Assembly: GCF_007994735.1 (NCBI RefSeq)
Contig: NZ_VOIL01000001.1
Span: 1,302,001 to 1,366,000, forward strand
Direction: 5' to 3'
DNA: 64,000 nucleotides
From: Nesterenkonia populi
GTDB lineage: Bacteria; Actinomycetota; Actinomycetes; Actinomycetales; Micrococcaceae
Positions within the stretch are counted from its first letter, which is position 1. Every line of letters starts with the position of its first letter. Position numbers and translations under genes: made by a program. Shown in pieces: positions 41,709-50,374 of this stretch. Below the pieces are notes generated by a model. It had not been told where the DNA came from. It saw only the letters and a list, made by a program, of their open reading frames with translations, and made no database searches.

Positions 41709-42359
41709 ATGAAGAAGATCATCGCAAAGGCTTTCGCAGTAGCCGGTGTTGCAGGTGCCATTGCCCTCGCCCCTGCCCCTGCTTTCGCTTACGCTCCGAC
41801 CCCGTCTGATGACGTCATTGTTGTCACGATCGATGTTCCCATTTCTGTTGATTTCGCTCCGGTGTTCGAGCCAGGGGAGCCGGTCGAGGTCACACTGACC
41901 GGTATCAACGGCGCATCCCAGAGCTTGGCTGCTGTTGGAGAAGTCTCCAGCACCAGCACCACCACCACTGCGGACGCACAGGGCGCTGCGAGTGTGACGG
42001 TGACTCTCAACAGTCAGGCTTCCGGCTCCTACGAGCTCACTGCTGTGGGTGTGGAGAGCGGTGCCGTGGACACTGTGACTCTCACTGTTGATGGTGCTGC
42101 TGCCGCAGGTGCTGAGGCCCCCACTGCTGGAGCTGGCGTTGCAGATGGTTCTGAAGTCCCCGCTGCTGAAGCCGGCGGTGCAGATGGTGCCCAGGCTGGG
42201 GATACAGAAGCTTCCGGTCCCGTCGGTGATGGAGAGCTTGCCACCACTGGTGTAGATGGTGCTGCAATGGGCCTTCTGGTCGGCGGCGGCGCTCTGCTGC
42301 TCGGCGGAGGTGCCATTCTCGCGGCGCGTTCGGTGCGCAAGCGGGAGGCGCAGGTCTGA
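41709..42359 (+). CDS. Small secreted surface protein with LATTG sortase signal
   Basis: A 216-residue protein: signal peptide (MKKIIAKAFAVAGVAGAIAL, cleavage near AFA-YAP), one Ig-like beta domain (about 30-125, GEPVEVTLTGINGASQSLAA, QASGSYELTAVGVESG), an Ala/Gly/Glu spacer, then LATTG, a hydrophobic helix and RSVRKREAQV. LAXTG marks class E sortase attachment to the wall. ATG 41709 follows GAGGT. A strong terminator follows, so it is a short unit between two groups of polysaccharide genes. A wall protein that holds or decorates the capsule is a possible role; no direct evidence. Confidence 0.85.
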   Translation: MKKIIAKAFAVAGVAGAIALAPAPAFAYAPTPSDDVIVVTIDVPISVDFAPVFEPGEPVEVTLTGINGASQSLAAVGEVSSTSTTTTADAQGAASVTVTLNSQASGSYELTAVGVESGAVDTVTLTVDGAAAAGAEAPTAGAGVADGSEVPAAEAGGADGAQAGDTEASGPVGDGELATTGVDGAAMGLLVGGGALLLGGGAILAARSVRKREAQV

Positions 42360-42383
42360 CCTCACACTAGTTTTAGTCTTTTT

Positions 42384-42421
42384 AAGTGGCCGTCTGCTCT
42401 TAGGTGAGTGGACGGCCACTT
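42384..42421 (+). terminator. Rho-independent terminator after the LATTG surface protein
   Basis: AAGTGGCCGTC (42384-42394) and GACGGCCACTT (42411-42421) form a perfect 11-bp stem with a 16-base loop, followed by TTG, so the descending arm ends in a T-run (ACTTTTG). It lies 25 bp after the stop codon. The following 129 bp up to the sugar transferase hold no gene and probably its promoter. Confidence 0.85.
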
Positions 42422-42550
42422 TTGTCATCCGGAGCCTACGCAACCCCAATGTCCTGTATATTGGTTTAGAGTTAAAGTCTTACCTAGGTGATGTCTGAAT
42501 GGTCATAGTGCTGGCTTGTTGAGGCGTGTTGTCGAGGGGTGTCTTACTGG

Positions 42551-44077
42551 ATGAGCACAGGCATGGACGTGCGGAGGGGCCCTAGCGTTTCTGAGGAACG
42601 GCGGGGAGCAAAGCGGGGGGAGTGGTCTGCCCCTTCACAGCTGGAGGCTTGGCGCAGGGATTATGCCCGCCGTCTGATCATCACCGACTTCTTCGCTCTT
42701 TTGGCTGTAGTCGTCGGTGTGCAGCTGACGTGGTTGAGCTTTGGGCACGATGCTGAGTACCGCTTGCCGCTGGCTGGTGAGGGCTATATTGATTATGGGG
42801 TAGTCTCCGGCCTCATCGTAGTGGTGTGGATGGCTACTCTGTGGCTTACAGGTTCCCGTCATCCTCGGGTTTTGGGATCTGGATGGCTGGAGTACCGGAT
42901 CATTGCTGATTGGGGTATCCGTCTTTTTGCCGCAGCCGCGACGCTTTCGTTTTTGCTGAAGCTTGATCTGGCGCGGGGCTATCTGCTTCTGATTTTCCCG
43001 TTTGGGACTTTGGCCCTTTTGCTGGGCCGGTGGCTGTGGCGTCGGTGGCTGCATCGTCAGCGGCGCACTGGGCGGTACTCGCGACGGGTGCTGCTCATGG
43101 GCTCGCCGGCTTCAGTGGAGCACATTGCGGGTGAGCTTTCTCGCCAGCCGTGGGCCGGCTATCAGGTGGCTGGAGCGTGTTTGCGACATGATCTGGCCAA
43201 TCTGAATTCGGAGATCGCCGGAATTCCTGTCGTGGGGGATTTTAAGACCGCGCGTGGAGCGATGCAGGAGATTGGGGCTGATACGGCGATTGTTACGAGT
43301 TCGGATGACCTGGATCCATTGCGGGTCAAGGAGCTGAGCTGGGACCTGGAGCAGGGGAAGTACTCCTTGATCGTGGCGCCGAGTCTGACGGATGTAAGTG
43401 GTCCGCGGATTCATAGCCGCCCGGTGTCTGGGTTGCCTCTGCTGCATGTGGAGACTCCGCAGTATTCGGGTCTACGCATGGTGGTTAAACGGTGTTTCGA
43501 CGTCGTGGTGACGCTGGGAATTCTCGCGATGCTGGTCCTGCCGATGCTGGTGATCGCTGTATTGGTGAAGCTGACGTCGCCCGGCCCGGTGCTCTTTAAG
43601 CAGGACCGGGTGGGGTTGAAAGGCGAGCCGTTCCGGATGTTGAAGTTCCGCTCGATGCGGGACGGCGCCGATAGGATGCTGGGCCAGCTGGAACAGTCGG
43701 ACAAGATTGATGGGTCGAGTGTCCTTTTCAAGATGAAGGAGGACCCTCGTGTGACCCGGGTGGGTAAGGTCCTTCGCCGGTGCAGTCTGGACGAGCTTCC
43801 TCAGCTGTTCAATGTTTTAGGGGGCAGCATGTCTTTGGTGGGCCCCCGTCCGTCGCTGCAGCGGGAGGTGGAGCAGTATGATCGGCACGTTCACCGCCGT
43901 TTTCTTGTGAAGCCTGGCATCACGGGATTGTGGCAGGTGAGCGGTCGCTCGGACCTTCCCTGGGAGGAGTCCGTGCGGCTTGACCTCTACTACGTGGAGA
44001 ATTGGTCTTTGACCGCTGATTTGGCCATCCTCTGGCGGACGGCACGAGCTGTGGTCAAGGGCTCGGGGGCTTATTGA
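42551..44077 (+). CDS. Initiating exopolysaccharide sugar transferase (polyprenyl phosphosugar transferase)
   Basis: A protein of about 508 residues of the WbaP/CpsE class. Four or five membrane helices in the first 165 residues and a CoA-binding-like middle (RRVLLMGSPASVEHIAGELS) precede a further helix and the catalytic domain (KRCFDVVVTLGILAMLVLPM, PGPVLFKQDRVGLKGEPFRM, KFRSMRDGADRM, LDELPQLFNVLGGSMSLVGP, KPGITGLWQVSGRSDLPWEE). It transfers a sugar phosphate to undecaprenyl phosphate and starts the repeat unit. ATG 42551 is used (GAGGGG upstream); GTG 42539 is the alternative. Confidence 0.95.
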   Translation: MSTGMDVRRGPSVSEERRGAKRGEWSAPSQLEAWRRDYARRLIITDFFALLAVVVGVQLTWLSFGHDAEYRLPLAGEGYIDYGVVSGLIVVVWMATLWLTGSRHPRVLGSGWLEYRIIADWGIRLFAAAATLSFLLKLDLARGYLLLIFPFGTLALLLGRWLWRRWLHRQRRTGRYSRRVLLMGSPASVEHIAGELSRQPWAGYQVAGACLRHDLANLNSEIAGIPVVGDFKTARGAMQEIGADTAIVTSSDDLDPLRVKELSWDLEQGKYSLIVAPSLTDVSGPRIHSRPVSGLPLLHVETPQYSGLRMVVKRCFDVVVTLGILAMLVLPMLVIAVLVKLTSPGPVLFKQDRVGLKGEPFRMLKFRSMRDGADRMLGQLEQSDKIDGSSVLFKMKEDPRVTRVGKVLRRCSLDELPQLFNVLGGSMSLVGPRPSLQREVEQYDRHVHRRFLVKPGITGLWQVSGRSDLPWEESVRLDLYYVENWSLTADLAILWRTARAVVKGSGAY

Positions 44078-44850
44078 TGGCAGATGTCAAGACGGTCGAA
44101 GTGAAGCCGCTGGGTCTGACTGTCACTCCTATGACAGCTGAGGAGACAGTGGAGTGGGTGACTAAACACTCGGGCAAGGGCCTGCTGCTGAACCATAACC
44201 TGCACAGCGCGTATCTCTATCAAAAGAGTCAGGTATTTCGGGACTTCTACGCTCGGGCGAATCGGGTTGTGATTGATGGAGCTCCTATTCTATGGCTCGC
44301 ACGTCGCACTCCCTTGCGTCGGATAGGACCCACCCATCGGATCGGATCTACTGACTGGATCGCATGTCTGGACAAGGCGCCCTTGCCTGGTCGACTTTTC
44401 GTGTTCGGGGCCGAAGAAGTCAGCAATTGTGACGCTGTTTCGACCCTCCGCCAGACACTTTCACACAGCGGATGGCACGTGGAAGGGCGTGACGGCTACA
44501 TCAGCTGGGCCGAGGCAGTCGAGTGGCTGCAGTCTGGCAAGCCAACGTTGGTCCTTGTCGGACTCGGTATGCCTATGCAGGAAGAGTTTTTGACTGAAGC
44601 CTGGGACGAACTTCCGGAGGCCGTTTATGCCACCGTCGGTGGAGCCATAGACTATATGGCTGGACACAATCCGCTGGCACCCCGTTGGATGGGACGCTTC
44701 GGGGTCGAGTGGTTGTGGAGGCTGGTGCATGACCCCCGTCGGCTAGCGCACCGCTACCTTGTCGAGCCTTTCAAACTCGGCTGGTCACTGATGAGGAATG
44801 GTCGATCCCGTTCGGCCACCGCACAATCCCCGACCCCGGAGTACAAGTAG
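44077..44850 (+). CDS. WecG/TagA/CpsF family glycosyltransferase
   Basis: A 257-residue GT26 enzyme: LLNHNLHSAYLYQKSQVFRD, VVIDGAPILWLARRTP, LVLVGLGMPMQEEFL and VGGAIDYMAGHNPLAPRWMG are family motifs. It adds the second sugar (ManNAcA, ManNAc or similar) to the lipid-linked primer. ATG 44077 shares its A with the sugar-transferase stop (TGATG), so the first two steps of repeat-unit synthesis are translationally coupled. Confidence 0.93.
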   Translation: MADVKTVEVKPLGLTVTPMTAEETVEWVTKHSGKGLLLNHNLHSAYLYQKSQVFRDFYARANRVVIDGAPILWLARRTPLRRIGPTHRIGSTDWIACLDKAPLPGRLFVFGAEEVSNCDAVSTLRQTLSHSGWHVEGRDGYISWAEAVEWLQSGKPTLVLVGLGMPMQEEFLTEAWDELPEAVYATVGGAIDYMAGHNPLAPRWMGRFGVEWLWRLVHDPRRLAHRYLVEPFKLGWSLMRNGRSRSATAQSPTPEYK

Positions 44851-44852
44851 TC

Positions 44853-46172
44853 ATGTATGCAGTTATCGATGGCGGTGTACCGCCCCTTGGGCGCGTGCGG
44901 GTCAGTGGGGCGAAAAATTCCGCGACACGCCTGCTCGCCGCAGGATTGCTGTCTGATGAGCGCGTGGAACTCCAGAATTTCCCGACTCAGCTGGTTGATG
45001 TGGGCCACAAGGTGGCGTTTGCTCGGACCTTGGGTGCCGATATTCAGATCAACGAGGAATCCGAGGAGCTGGCACTCAACGCTTCGGGCTTGGTATCCCG
45101 GATGCTCTCACGCGAAGAGTTCGATGTTCCCATTCGTACTACTTATCTCCTGGCAGCCGCGCAGTTAGTGCGAGGAAGTACTGCTCGCATCCCCTATCCA
45201 GGAGGGTGTGCGATCGGTCCAGGCGCTTCGGGCGGACGGGGCTATGATCTGCACATTTTGGTGTGGAGAGCCCTCGGTTGTGTAGTGCGGGAGAGAGAGG
45301 ACCACATTGAGGTAATTGCCGGGAGCGGGTTGGTCGGAGGAGAAATCAATTTTCCCAGCAGTACGGTCGGGGGAACCGAGAATGCCCTGCTCTGTGCTGC
45401 CGTGGCTAAAGGTGAAACACAGATCCTGAACGCTTATATCACTCCGGAGATTGAGGATCTCATTGCACTCCTCCGCCGGATGGGCGGTGACATCTCCGTC
45501 CATGGCACGAGCCACATAGTCGTCCGCGGGAGCAATGGAGTGTTAGGGGGCGCGCGTATGCCGGTAATGGCCGACCGGATTGAAGCGTTGACCTGGATCG
45601 TTTTTGCCATCCTTAGTCGTGGACAGCTGACCGTGGAGGGCGTGCCGTTCGAGTCGATGAAGGTGCCCCTCCTGCACCTTGAGCATGCAGGAATTGACCT
45701 GTTCCGGAATTCCACGTCGGTTCACGTCACTCCGGCTTCTCTTACAGAAGGACGGGTGCAGCCCTTCGAGCTGGCCACAGGGGCGCACCCCGGTGTGATC
45801 TCAGATATGCAGTCCTTCTACGTCCTTCTGGGACTTGTTGGGGCTGGGACTTCGAGAGTGCACGATTACCGTTACCCGAAGCGGATCGCCTTCGTCCAGG
45901 AGCTGGCAAAACTTGTTGATGGGGATCATCTCGAAGCTGAGCGAGGGAAGATTACGGCCCATGGTCCGGCAGAGTTTGTGCCTGGCGTTGCATTCTCCAC
46001 GGACCTTCGTGGCTCGATGGCGGCTGTTATCGCTGCTCTCTGCGCCCCTGGACGCTCTGTCATCAAGGATGTGCATATGGCACTGAGGGGCTACAACAAT
46101 CTTGCAGCGAAGCTGACGGGTGTGGGTTCCCGCATTCAGGTTTTCGACGACGATGATCTCACGGAGCGTTGA
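44853..46172 (+). CDS. MurA-like enolpyruvyl transferase in the polysaccharide locus
   Basis: A 439-residue member of the UDP-GlcNAc 1-carboxyvinyltransferase family. Lys21-Asn22 (SGAKN), the catalytic Cys at about 119 (GGCAIG), DMQ (SDMQSF) and ALRGYNNL near the C terminus all match MurA catalytic residues. The loop after the Cys reads CAIGPGASGGRGYDLH, about five residues longer than CAIGARPVDLH in the standard enzyme. Cluster position, 2 bp after wecG and directly before a murB-like gene, suggests a paralog dedicated to making an enolpyruvyl or lactyl sugar for the polymer, not the housekeeping enzyme. That it is the sole MurA cannot be excluded from this window. Confidence 0.88.
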   Translation: MYAVIDGGVPPLGRVRVSGAKNSATRLLAAGLLSDERVELQNFPTQLVDVGHKVAFARTLGADIQINEESEELALNASGLVSRMLSREEFDVPIRTTYLLAAAQLVRGSTARIPYPGGCAIGPGASGGRGYDLHILVWRALGCVVREREDHIEVIAGSGLVGGEINFPSSTVGGTENALLCAAVAKGETQILNAYITPEIEDLIALLRRMGGDISVHGTSHIVVRGSNGVLGGARMPVMADRIEALTWIVFAILSRGQLTVEGVPFESMKVPLLHLEHAGIDLFRNSTSVHVTPASLTEGRVQPFELATGAHPGVISDMQSFYVLLGLVGAGTSRVHDYRYPKRIAFVQELAKLVDGDHLEAERGKITAHGPAEFVPGVAFSTDLRGSMAAVIAALCAPGRSVIKDVHMALRGYNNLAAKLTGVGSRIQVFDDDDLTER

Positions 46173-46176
46173 TTCG

Positions 46177-47235
46177 ATGACGGTTTTCCCCTCCCTCGAC
46201 GCAGCAGTTCTTGCTCGGCTGGAAGAAGCAGTTCCCGACTTGGTGTCGACTAGAATCGAGTTGTCCCGCCTTTCCCGTTGGCGCATCGGGGGGAATGCTG
46301 ATGCACTGGTGGAGCCTTCCAACGAGCAGCAGGTTTCTGCCGTGCTCCGAGTATTGCTCGAGAGCAAGACGCCCTATTGCGTCGTCGGAGATACTTCGAA
46401 CCTTCTCTTCGATTCTGAGGGGCTCCGGGGTGTGCTAATCCGTATAGCGTCCGAGATGAGTGGTATCAATATTGAGGGCCGTGATGTAGCGGTCAAGGCA
46501 GGAACCTCGGTCCCTAAGTTGGCACGCAGAGTGGGAGCCCGAGGCTTGACAGGGATCGAGCACACGGTGGGCATTCCGGGAACGATCGGAGGCCTCGTTC
46601 TCATGAACGGCGGCAGCCAGCGTAAGGGAATCGGCTCGCACGTGACCTGGGTACGCTATGTTGACACTAACGGCGAGGTCAGAGTCATCGCCCCAGATGA
46701 GTGTCACTTCTCGTACCGCAGCTCGGCCCTCCAGACACGTGGCGGCGTGATCGTCGAGGTTGGGCTGCGCCTTGAAGAGGGTGACCCACACACCATTAAT
46801 GCTGAGATGGATCACATCGTTGAGTCGCGTCGGGCTCGGTTCCCTGAGGATCACCCGAACTGCGGGTCAACGTTTCTCTCGAATCCCGCTATGTACTCGA
46901 CGGCCGGCCCGCCAGGCCAGGTAATAGAGCAAGCTGGCTTTAAGGGGAAGCGGATCGGTGGCGCCCAAGTCTCACCGCAGCATGCCAACTTCATCAACAA
47001 CGTGGGCGCAGCAAAATCTGACGACGTTCTCGAACTGATCAGACAGATTCGTGAGACAGTGCGAACTCGCACAGGCTTCGTCATGGACTCAGAGGCTAGG
47101 TACGTGACCCCAGACTCTCGAGTCCTGCCTGTGCATGAAGAAGCGGATCGGCGACCGCCGTCAGTTGCAGAGTCCCCAGACGAGCACCCCGGTGCAGAAG
47201 CTGCGAATTTGCCAGTGTTGAAAGAAGGTATCTAG
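46177..47235 (+). CDS. MurB-like enolpyruvyl reductase in the polysaccharide locus
   Basis: A 352-residue FAD enzyme of the MurB family. FAD-site segments (VVGDTSNLLFDSEGLRGVLI, GIEHTVGIPGTIGGLVLMNG) precede the NCGSTF motif with the proton-donor Ser near 231, AGFKGKRIGGAQVSPQHANF, and the C-terminal Glu in DSEARYV. The Gly-Gly of the usual GxGSN FAD loop is GDTSN here, and NGGSQRKG replaces the more common NAGAYG. It would reduce the enolpyruvyl product of the preceding gene to a lactyl ether. ATG 46177, 4 bp after murA-like; an earlier in-frame start inside murA is rejected. A broken second copy lies at 56910-57251. Confidence 0.87.
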   Translation: MTVFPSLDAAVLARLEEAVPDLVSTRIELSRLSRWRIGGNADALVEPSNEQQVSAVLRVLLESKTPYCVVGDTSNLLFDSEGLRGVLIRIASEMSGINIEGRDVAVKAGTSVPKLARRVGARGLTGIEHTVGIPGTIGGLVLMNGGSQRKGIGSHVTWVRYVDTNGEVRVIAPDECHFSYRSSALQTRGGVIVEVGLRLEEGDPHTINAEMDHIVESRRARFPEDHPNCGSTFLSNPAMYSTAGPPGQVIEQAGFKGKRIGGAQVSPQHANFINNVGAAKSDDVLELIRQIRETVRTRTGFVMDSEARYVTPDSRVLPVHEEADRRPPSVAESPDEHPGAEAANLPVLKEGI

Positions 47236-48395
47236 TGGCCTCGATCGCCATTATGTCGATGCAACGCATCTATAACTACGGTTCCTCCTTGCAGGCATAT
47301 TCGCTTGGGCGGATGCTCGAGGAAGCCGGCCAAGGAGTGAAGGCAAGTTTCATCGATTACATCCCGGGTGAGGCCTTGATTCGAGACCATGCTGCCGTAT
47401 CTGGAGGGGAAGTGGGCCGGTTGCTTGCCAAAGTGCGTAAATACGGTCAGGTTGATACCAGCGTGAAGAACAAGCTTCGCTTCTTTAACCACAAGCGCCA
47501 CTACGGAGCCCGGTACTACCCGCTCGTCGGCATTGAGGCAGAGAAACGGCATAGTACGAGCGTAGACCTTCAGGTCATTGGCAGTGACGAGGTCTTCAAC
47601 TGCGTGCAGTCCAACGTCAATGTCGGGTTCTCTCCCGACCTGTTCGGGATTGGTAGTGACGCCCGGTACGTCGCCTCGTACGCAGCCTCCTTCGGAAACA
47701 CCACACTGAAGAAGCTCGATGACGCCCGAGTCCGGGACCAGGTGGCACGCGGGCTGCGGAGCTTCTCCGCAGTGTCCGTACGGGACCGGAACTCGGCGAA
47801 CATCGTATCCGAACTGGTGGGTCAAGAAGCCCCCCCGGTGCACCTAGACCCGACCCTGGTGTACCCCTTAATGCAGGATCCACAGATTCCCCGTGGACGA
47901 TTACGGAATGAGGACTACCTGATTGTCTACGGGTATTCCGGCAGGTTCACTCGAGATGAAAACGACGCAATCAGGAGATATGCAGACAAGCATGCTTTGA
48001 GAGTTTTTGCTTTCGGCGGTTTGCAAAAATCCGCGGACGAGTTTATTGACTGTAGTCCGTTCGAGTTGCTGGCCTACTTTCGAGATGCCAGTGCAGTGGT
48101 CACCGACACTTTCCATGGGACAATCTTCTCTGTCATCAATGAGGTGCCGTTCGCCACCAGCATTCGACGAAGCCAAGGAGATGGTTACGGAAACGAGGAG
48201 AAGCTCAGCTATTTGCTCCAACGACTTGGATTGGAATCCCGAGCCCTCATCGCCCCAAACGCGCTCGACCAGCTCCTCCAAGAGCAGGTGGACTTCACCG
48301 ATGCCCGAGGCATCCGGGAAGCCGAAGCTGTTCGCTCCCGAGACTACTTATCCAGAATCTGCCGCGAGGCTGGGATAAGGAGTGGCGCCGAATGA
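47235..48395 (+). CDS. Polysaccharide pyruvyl transferase family protein
   Basis: A 386-residue protein of the CsaB/WcaK/PssM pyruvyl transferase family: IMSMQRIYNYGSSLQAYSLG at the N terminus, VIGSDEVFNCVQ, SYAASFGNTTL, VSVRDRNSANIV, VHLDPTLVYPL and, near the C terminus, VVTDTFHGTIFSVINEVPF. It attaches pyruvate ketals to sugars, giving negative charge. GTG start overlaps the murB-like stop by 1 base, and its end overlaps the next gene by 4 bp. Confidence 0.9.
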   Translation: MASIAIMSMQRIYNYGSSLQAYSLGRMLEEAGQGVKASFIDYIPGEALIRDHAAVSGGEVGRLLAKVRKYGQVDTSVKNKLRFFNHKRHYGARYYPLVGIEAEKRHSTSVDLQVIGSDEVFNCVQSNVNVGFSPDLFGIGSDARYVASYAASFGNTTLKKLDDARVRDQVARGLRSFSAVSVRDRNSANIVSELVGQEAPPVHLDPTLVYPLMQDPQIPRGRLRNEDYLIVYGYSGRFTRDENDAIRRYADKHALRVFAFGGLQKSADEFIDCSPFELLAYFRDASAVVTDTFHGTIFSVINEVPFATSIRRSQGDGYGNEEKLSYLLQRLGLESRALIAPNALDQLLQEQVDFTDARGIREAEAVRSRDYLSRICREAGIRSGAE

Positions 48396-49858
48396 CGAGT
48401 CTAAAGGAAAGATTTCTCGAAGAGCTCCGTTACGGGTATTCGGTTCACAGTGGCGTCTTCCCCGCTGTCAATCATCGCCTTTGGTCAGAACTCAACGAGT
48501 ATGGCCAATACGAAGCTCGTATCGACGCAGAAACCCTGTCCGATAGTGAGTTGATTGAGCTCGCAAGCGTGAGTGCTATGTCGAACCATGAACTTAATGA
48601 AGATCATCTCGCTAAGCGACTCTTCGAAGATGTCCCCGAAATTAAGCATGAGCCCTTGATCGGCTACTACTCGGATATTTACGCAGGTCACGCAAAAGGA
48701 GGTAACTACAGGGAGGCTGGGAGCTCTGGAGGGATTGCGACCTGGCTCTTGGTCCAACTACTTAACGAGGGACTGATCGACGGTGTGATTCATGTTCATC
48801 CATGTGACCCACATAAAGATGGGGTTCTGTTCAAGTATGCCATCTCATCTACTGAGGAGGCAGTGCGTTCGGGGGCCAAATCGCGGTACTACCCGATGGA
48901 TCTGTCGGAGGTGTTGAAGGCGACCCGGGAACACGGTGGCAGGTACGCCGTCACTGGAATCCCGAGCTTCATCACTGAACTGCGTCTACTGGCTGCACAA
49001 GACCCCGAGTTCAGCCGTGCTATTGCGTACACCATCGGGCTCATCTGTGGACATCAGAAGAGCACTAAGTACGTAGAGGCGATCGCGTGGGAGCACGGTA
49101 TTCGTCCGGGCGACTTGCGGTCAGCCGATTTTCGCAAGAAGGTTGAAGGGAAGATGGCGAATGAGTACATCACCGAACTTATCGGATTCAAGGACGGTGC
49201 TGAGATAACCATCGCCAAGGAGGCGAGCGAAGTCTTCGTTAGCAGCTGGGCCCATGGCTTCTTTAAACCGAAGTTCTCAGACTTTACTGACGACCTGTTC
49301 AACGAAACTGCAGACGTAGCGGTGGGTGACGCTTGGTTGCCGGAATATCAGGGCGACTACCGTGGTAGTAATCTGCTCATACTTCGGCACCCAGAGTTGG
49401 CAAGAATCATCTCGCGCGGCGTCGAGACGGGGGATCTCTCATTGGACGTGCTCTCAGCAAACGACGCTGTTGCTTCCCAATCCGGTCTGGTTCGCCATTC
49501 GTACCGCGAACTGCCGTACCGCTTAGCTAGGGCGGACAGGCGAGGCGCGTGGCGCCCACTCAAACGCCTTGACGCAGATGGGAGTCTCAGTCGCTTACGT
49601 AAGAACATACAAGACGTTCGGGAGCGGATCTCAGAGCAAAGTCATGTGCATTACAAGAAGGCCGTGGAGCTTGACGACTGGAATTACTTCGTGCAGAAGA
49701 TGACGCCACTCGTGGACAAGCACAACGCGCTTTATACGATTACCGAGACTAGGAGGATTCTGCGGAAAGGGCCGACTTTTCTATTCAAGCGAGCTCATCG
49801 GGAAATCCAGCGGCGAATGCGACATGCTCGGGACAGGCCGGGCCGAATTTCAAGGTGA
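48392..49858 (+). CDS. FrhB-family (coenzyme F420 hydrogenase/dehydrogenase beta subunit-like) protein
   Basis: A 488-residue protein with the FrhB/FdhB architecture: YAGHAKGGNYREAGSSGGIA at about 92-112 (normally xxxSxSGGxxT), YAVTGIPSFITELRLLA (normally GxPCQIxxLR; here Ser replaces Cys) and VAVGDAWLPEYQGDYRGSNL. The usual N-terminal ferredoxin cysteines are absent, and the GIPSF site lacks its Cys, so iron-sulfur binding looks reduced. Such proteins often lie beside pyruvyl transferases in polysaccharide clusters; their role there is unproven. ATGA overlap with the pyruvyl transferase. The tail (about 400-488) is basic and helical. Confidence 0.8.
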   Translation: MTSLKERFLEELRYGYSVHSGVFPAVNHRLWSELNEYGQYEARIDAETLSDSELIELASVSAMSNHELNEDHLAKRLFEDVPEIKHEPLIGYYSDIYAGHAKGGNYREAGSSGGIATWLLVQLLNEGLIDGVIHVHPCDPHKDGVLFKYAISSTEEAVRSGAKSRYYPMDLSEVLKATREHGGRYAVTGIPSFITELRLLAAQDPEFSRAIAYTIGLICGHQKSTKYVEAIAWEHGIRPGDLRSADFRKKVEGKMANEYITELIGFKDGAEITIAKEASEVFVSSWAHGFFKPKFSDFTDDLFNETADVAVGDAWLPEYQGDYRGSNLLILRHPELARIISRGVETGDLSLDVLSANDAVASQSGLVRHSYRELPYRLARADRRGAWRPLKRLDADGSLSRLRKNIQDVRERISEQSHVHYKKAVELDDWNYFVQKMTPLVDKHNALYTITETRRILRKGPTFLFKRAHREIQRRMRHARDRPGRISR

Positions 49859-50374
49859 TCGATTATGTAAGCTTGTCGGTGATTCTAAATCTGCGCCCAA
49901 TGCTTGACCCTGAGGTTGCAGGCTTCCTTGAGCTTAGGATCTCCGATTAGCCCAGGCATTTCGCTGAAGGATAAACTCGACAGACTAAGCCTAACGTGCT
50001 ACAAGTTAATCAAACAGATCTGCGCGAAATACTGAAATATTCAACTGCGACATGCAATACGTGAGAGGAATAAAAACTCCGCTTAATCTAAATCATCGGC
50101 ATATAATGCGTCCGGTGCATCGTGTTAACATACATTTAAATTATTTACGCAGCTATCAGGGGTAAATTCGCGGGACTGTCTAGGGGCCCATCGGCGGGCA
50201 AAGAAAATTTCATCAACCCGACCAGGGCTGGGGGCTCAATGACAGCAAGCATCTAACTGGGCTCTTAGAGTGCGATGCTCGCCCGCGGTGGGATGGCGGT
50301 TAGCAGTCCGGCCAGGGTGCGGCGCAGTTGCTCCAGGTTCTCCATAAGGTACCTGCCGGTCGGGAAAGGAACTC
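49859..50374. other. 516-bp AT-richer gap, likely recombination scar with promoter
   Basis: No gene of normal size is supported. The first 300 bp are clearly richer in A/T than any other part of the window (for example TTTAAATTATTTAC near 50133), in sharp contrast to flanking genes. The last 100 bp (50265-50345) return to high GC and, on the minus strand, read as a short frame (MENLEQLRRTLAGLLTAIPP, then stop) that looks like the end of a lost gene, perhaps a transposase or glycosyltransferase. The promoter of the next glycosyltransferase gene probably lies here. Confidence 0.5.
50265..50345 (-). pseudogene. Short high-GC coding-like remnant
   Basis: Twenty-six codons from ATG (50345-50343) to TAA (50267-50265), with strong G/C third positions on the minus strand inside an AT-richer gap. 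I do not recognise the family. It may be the surviving end of a deleted gene left by an insertion or cluster exchange. Very short, so weakly supported. Confidence 0.25.
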
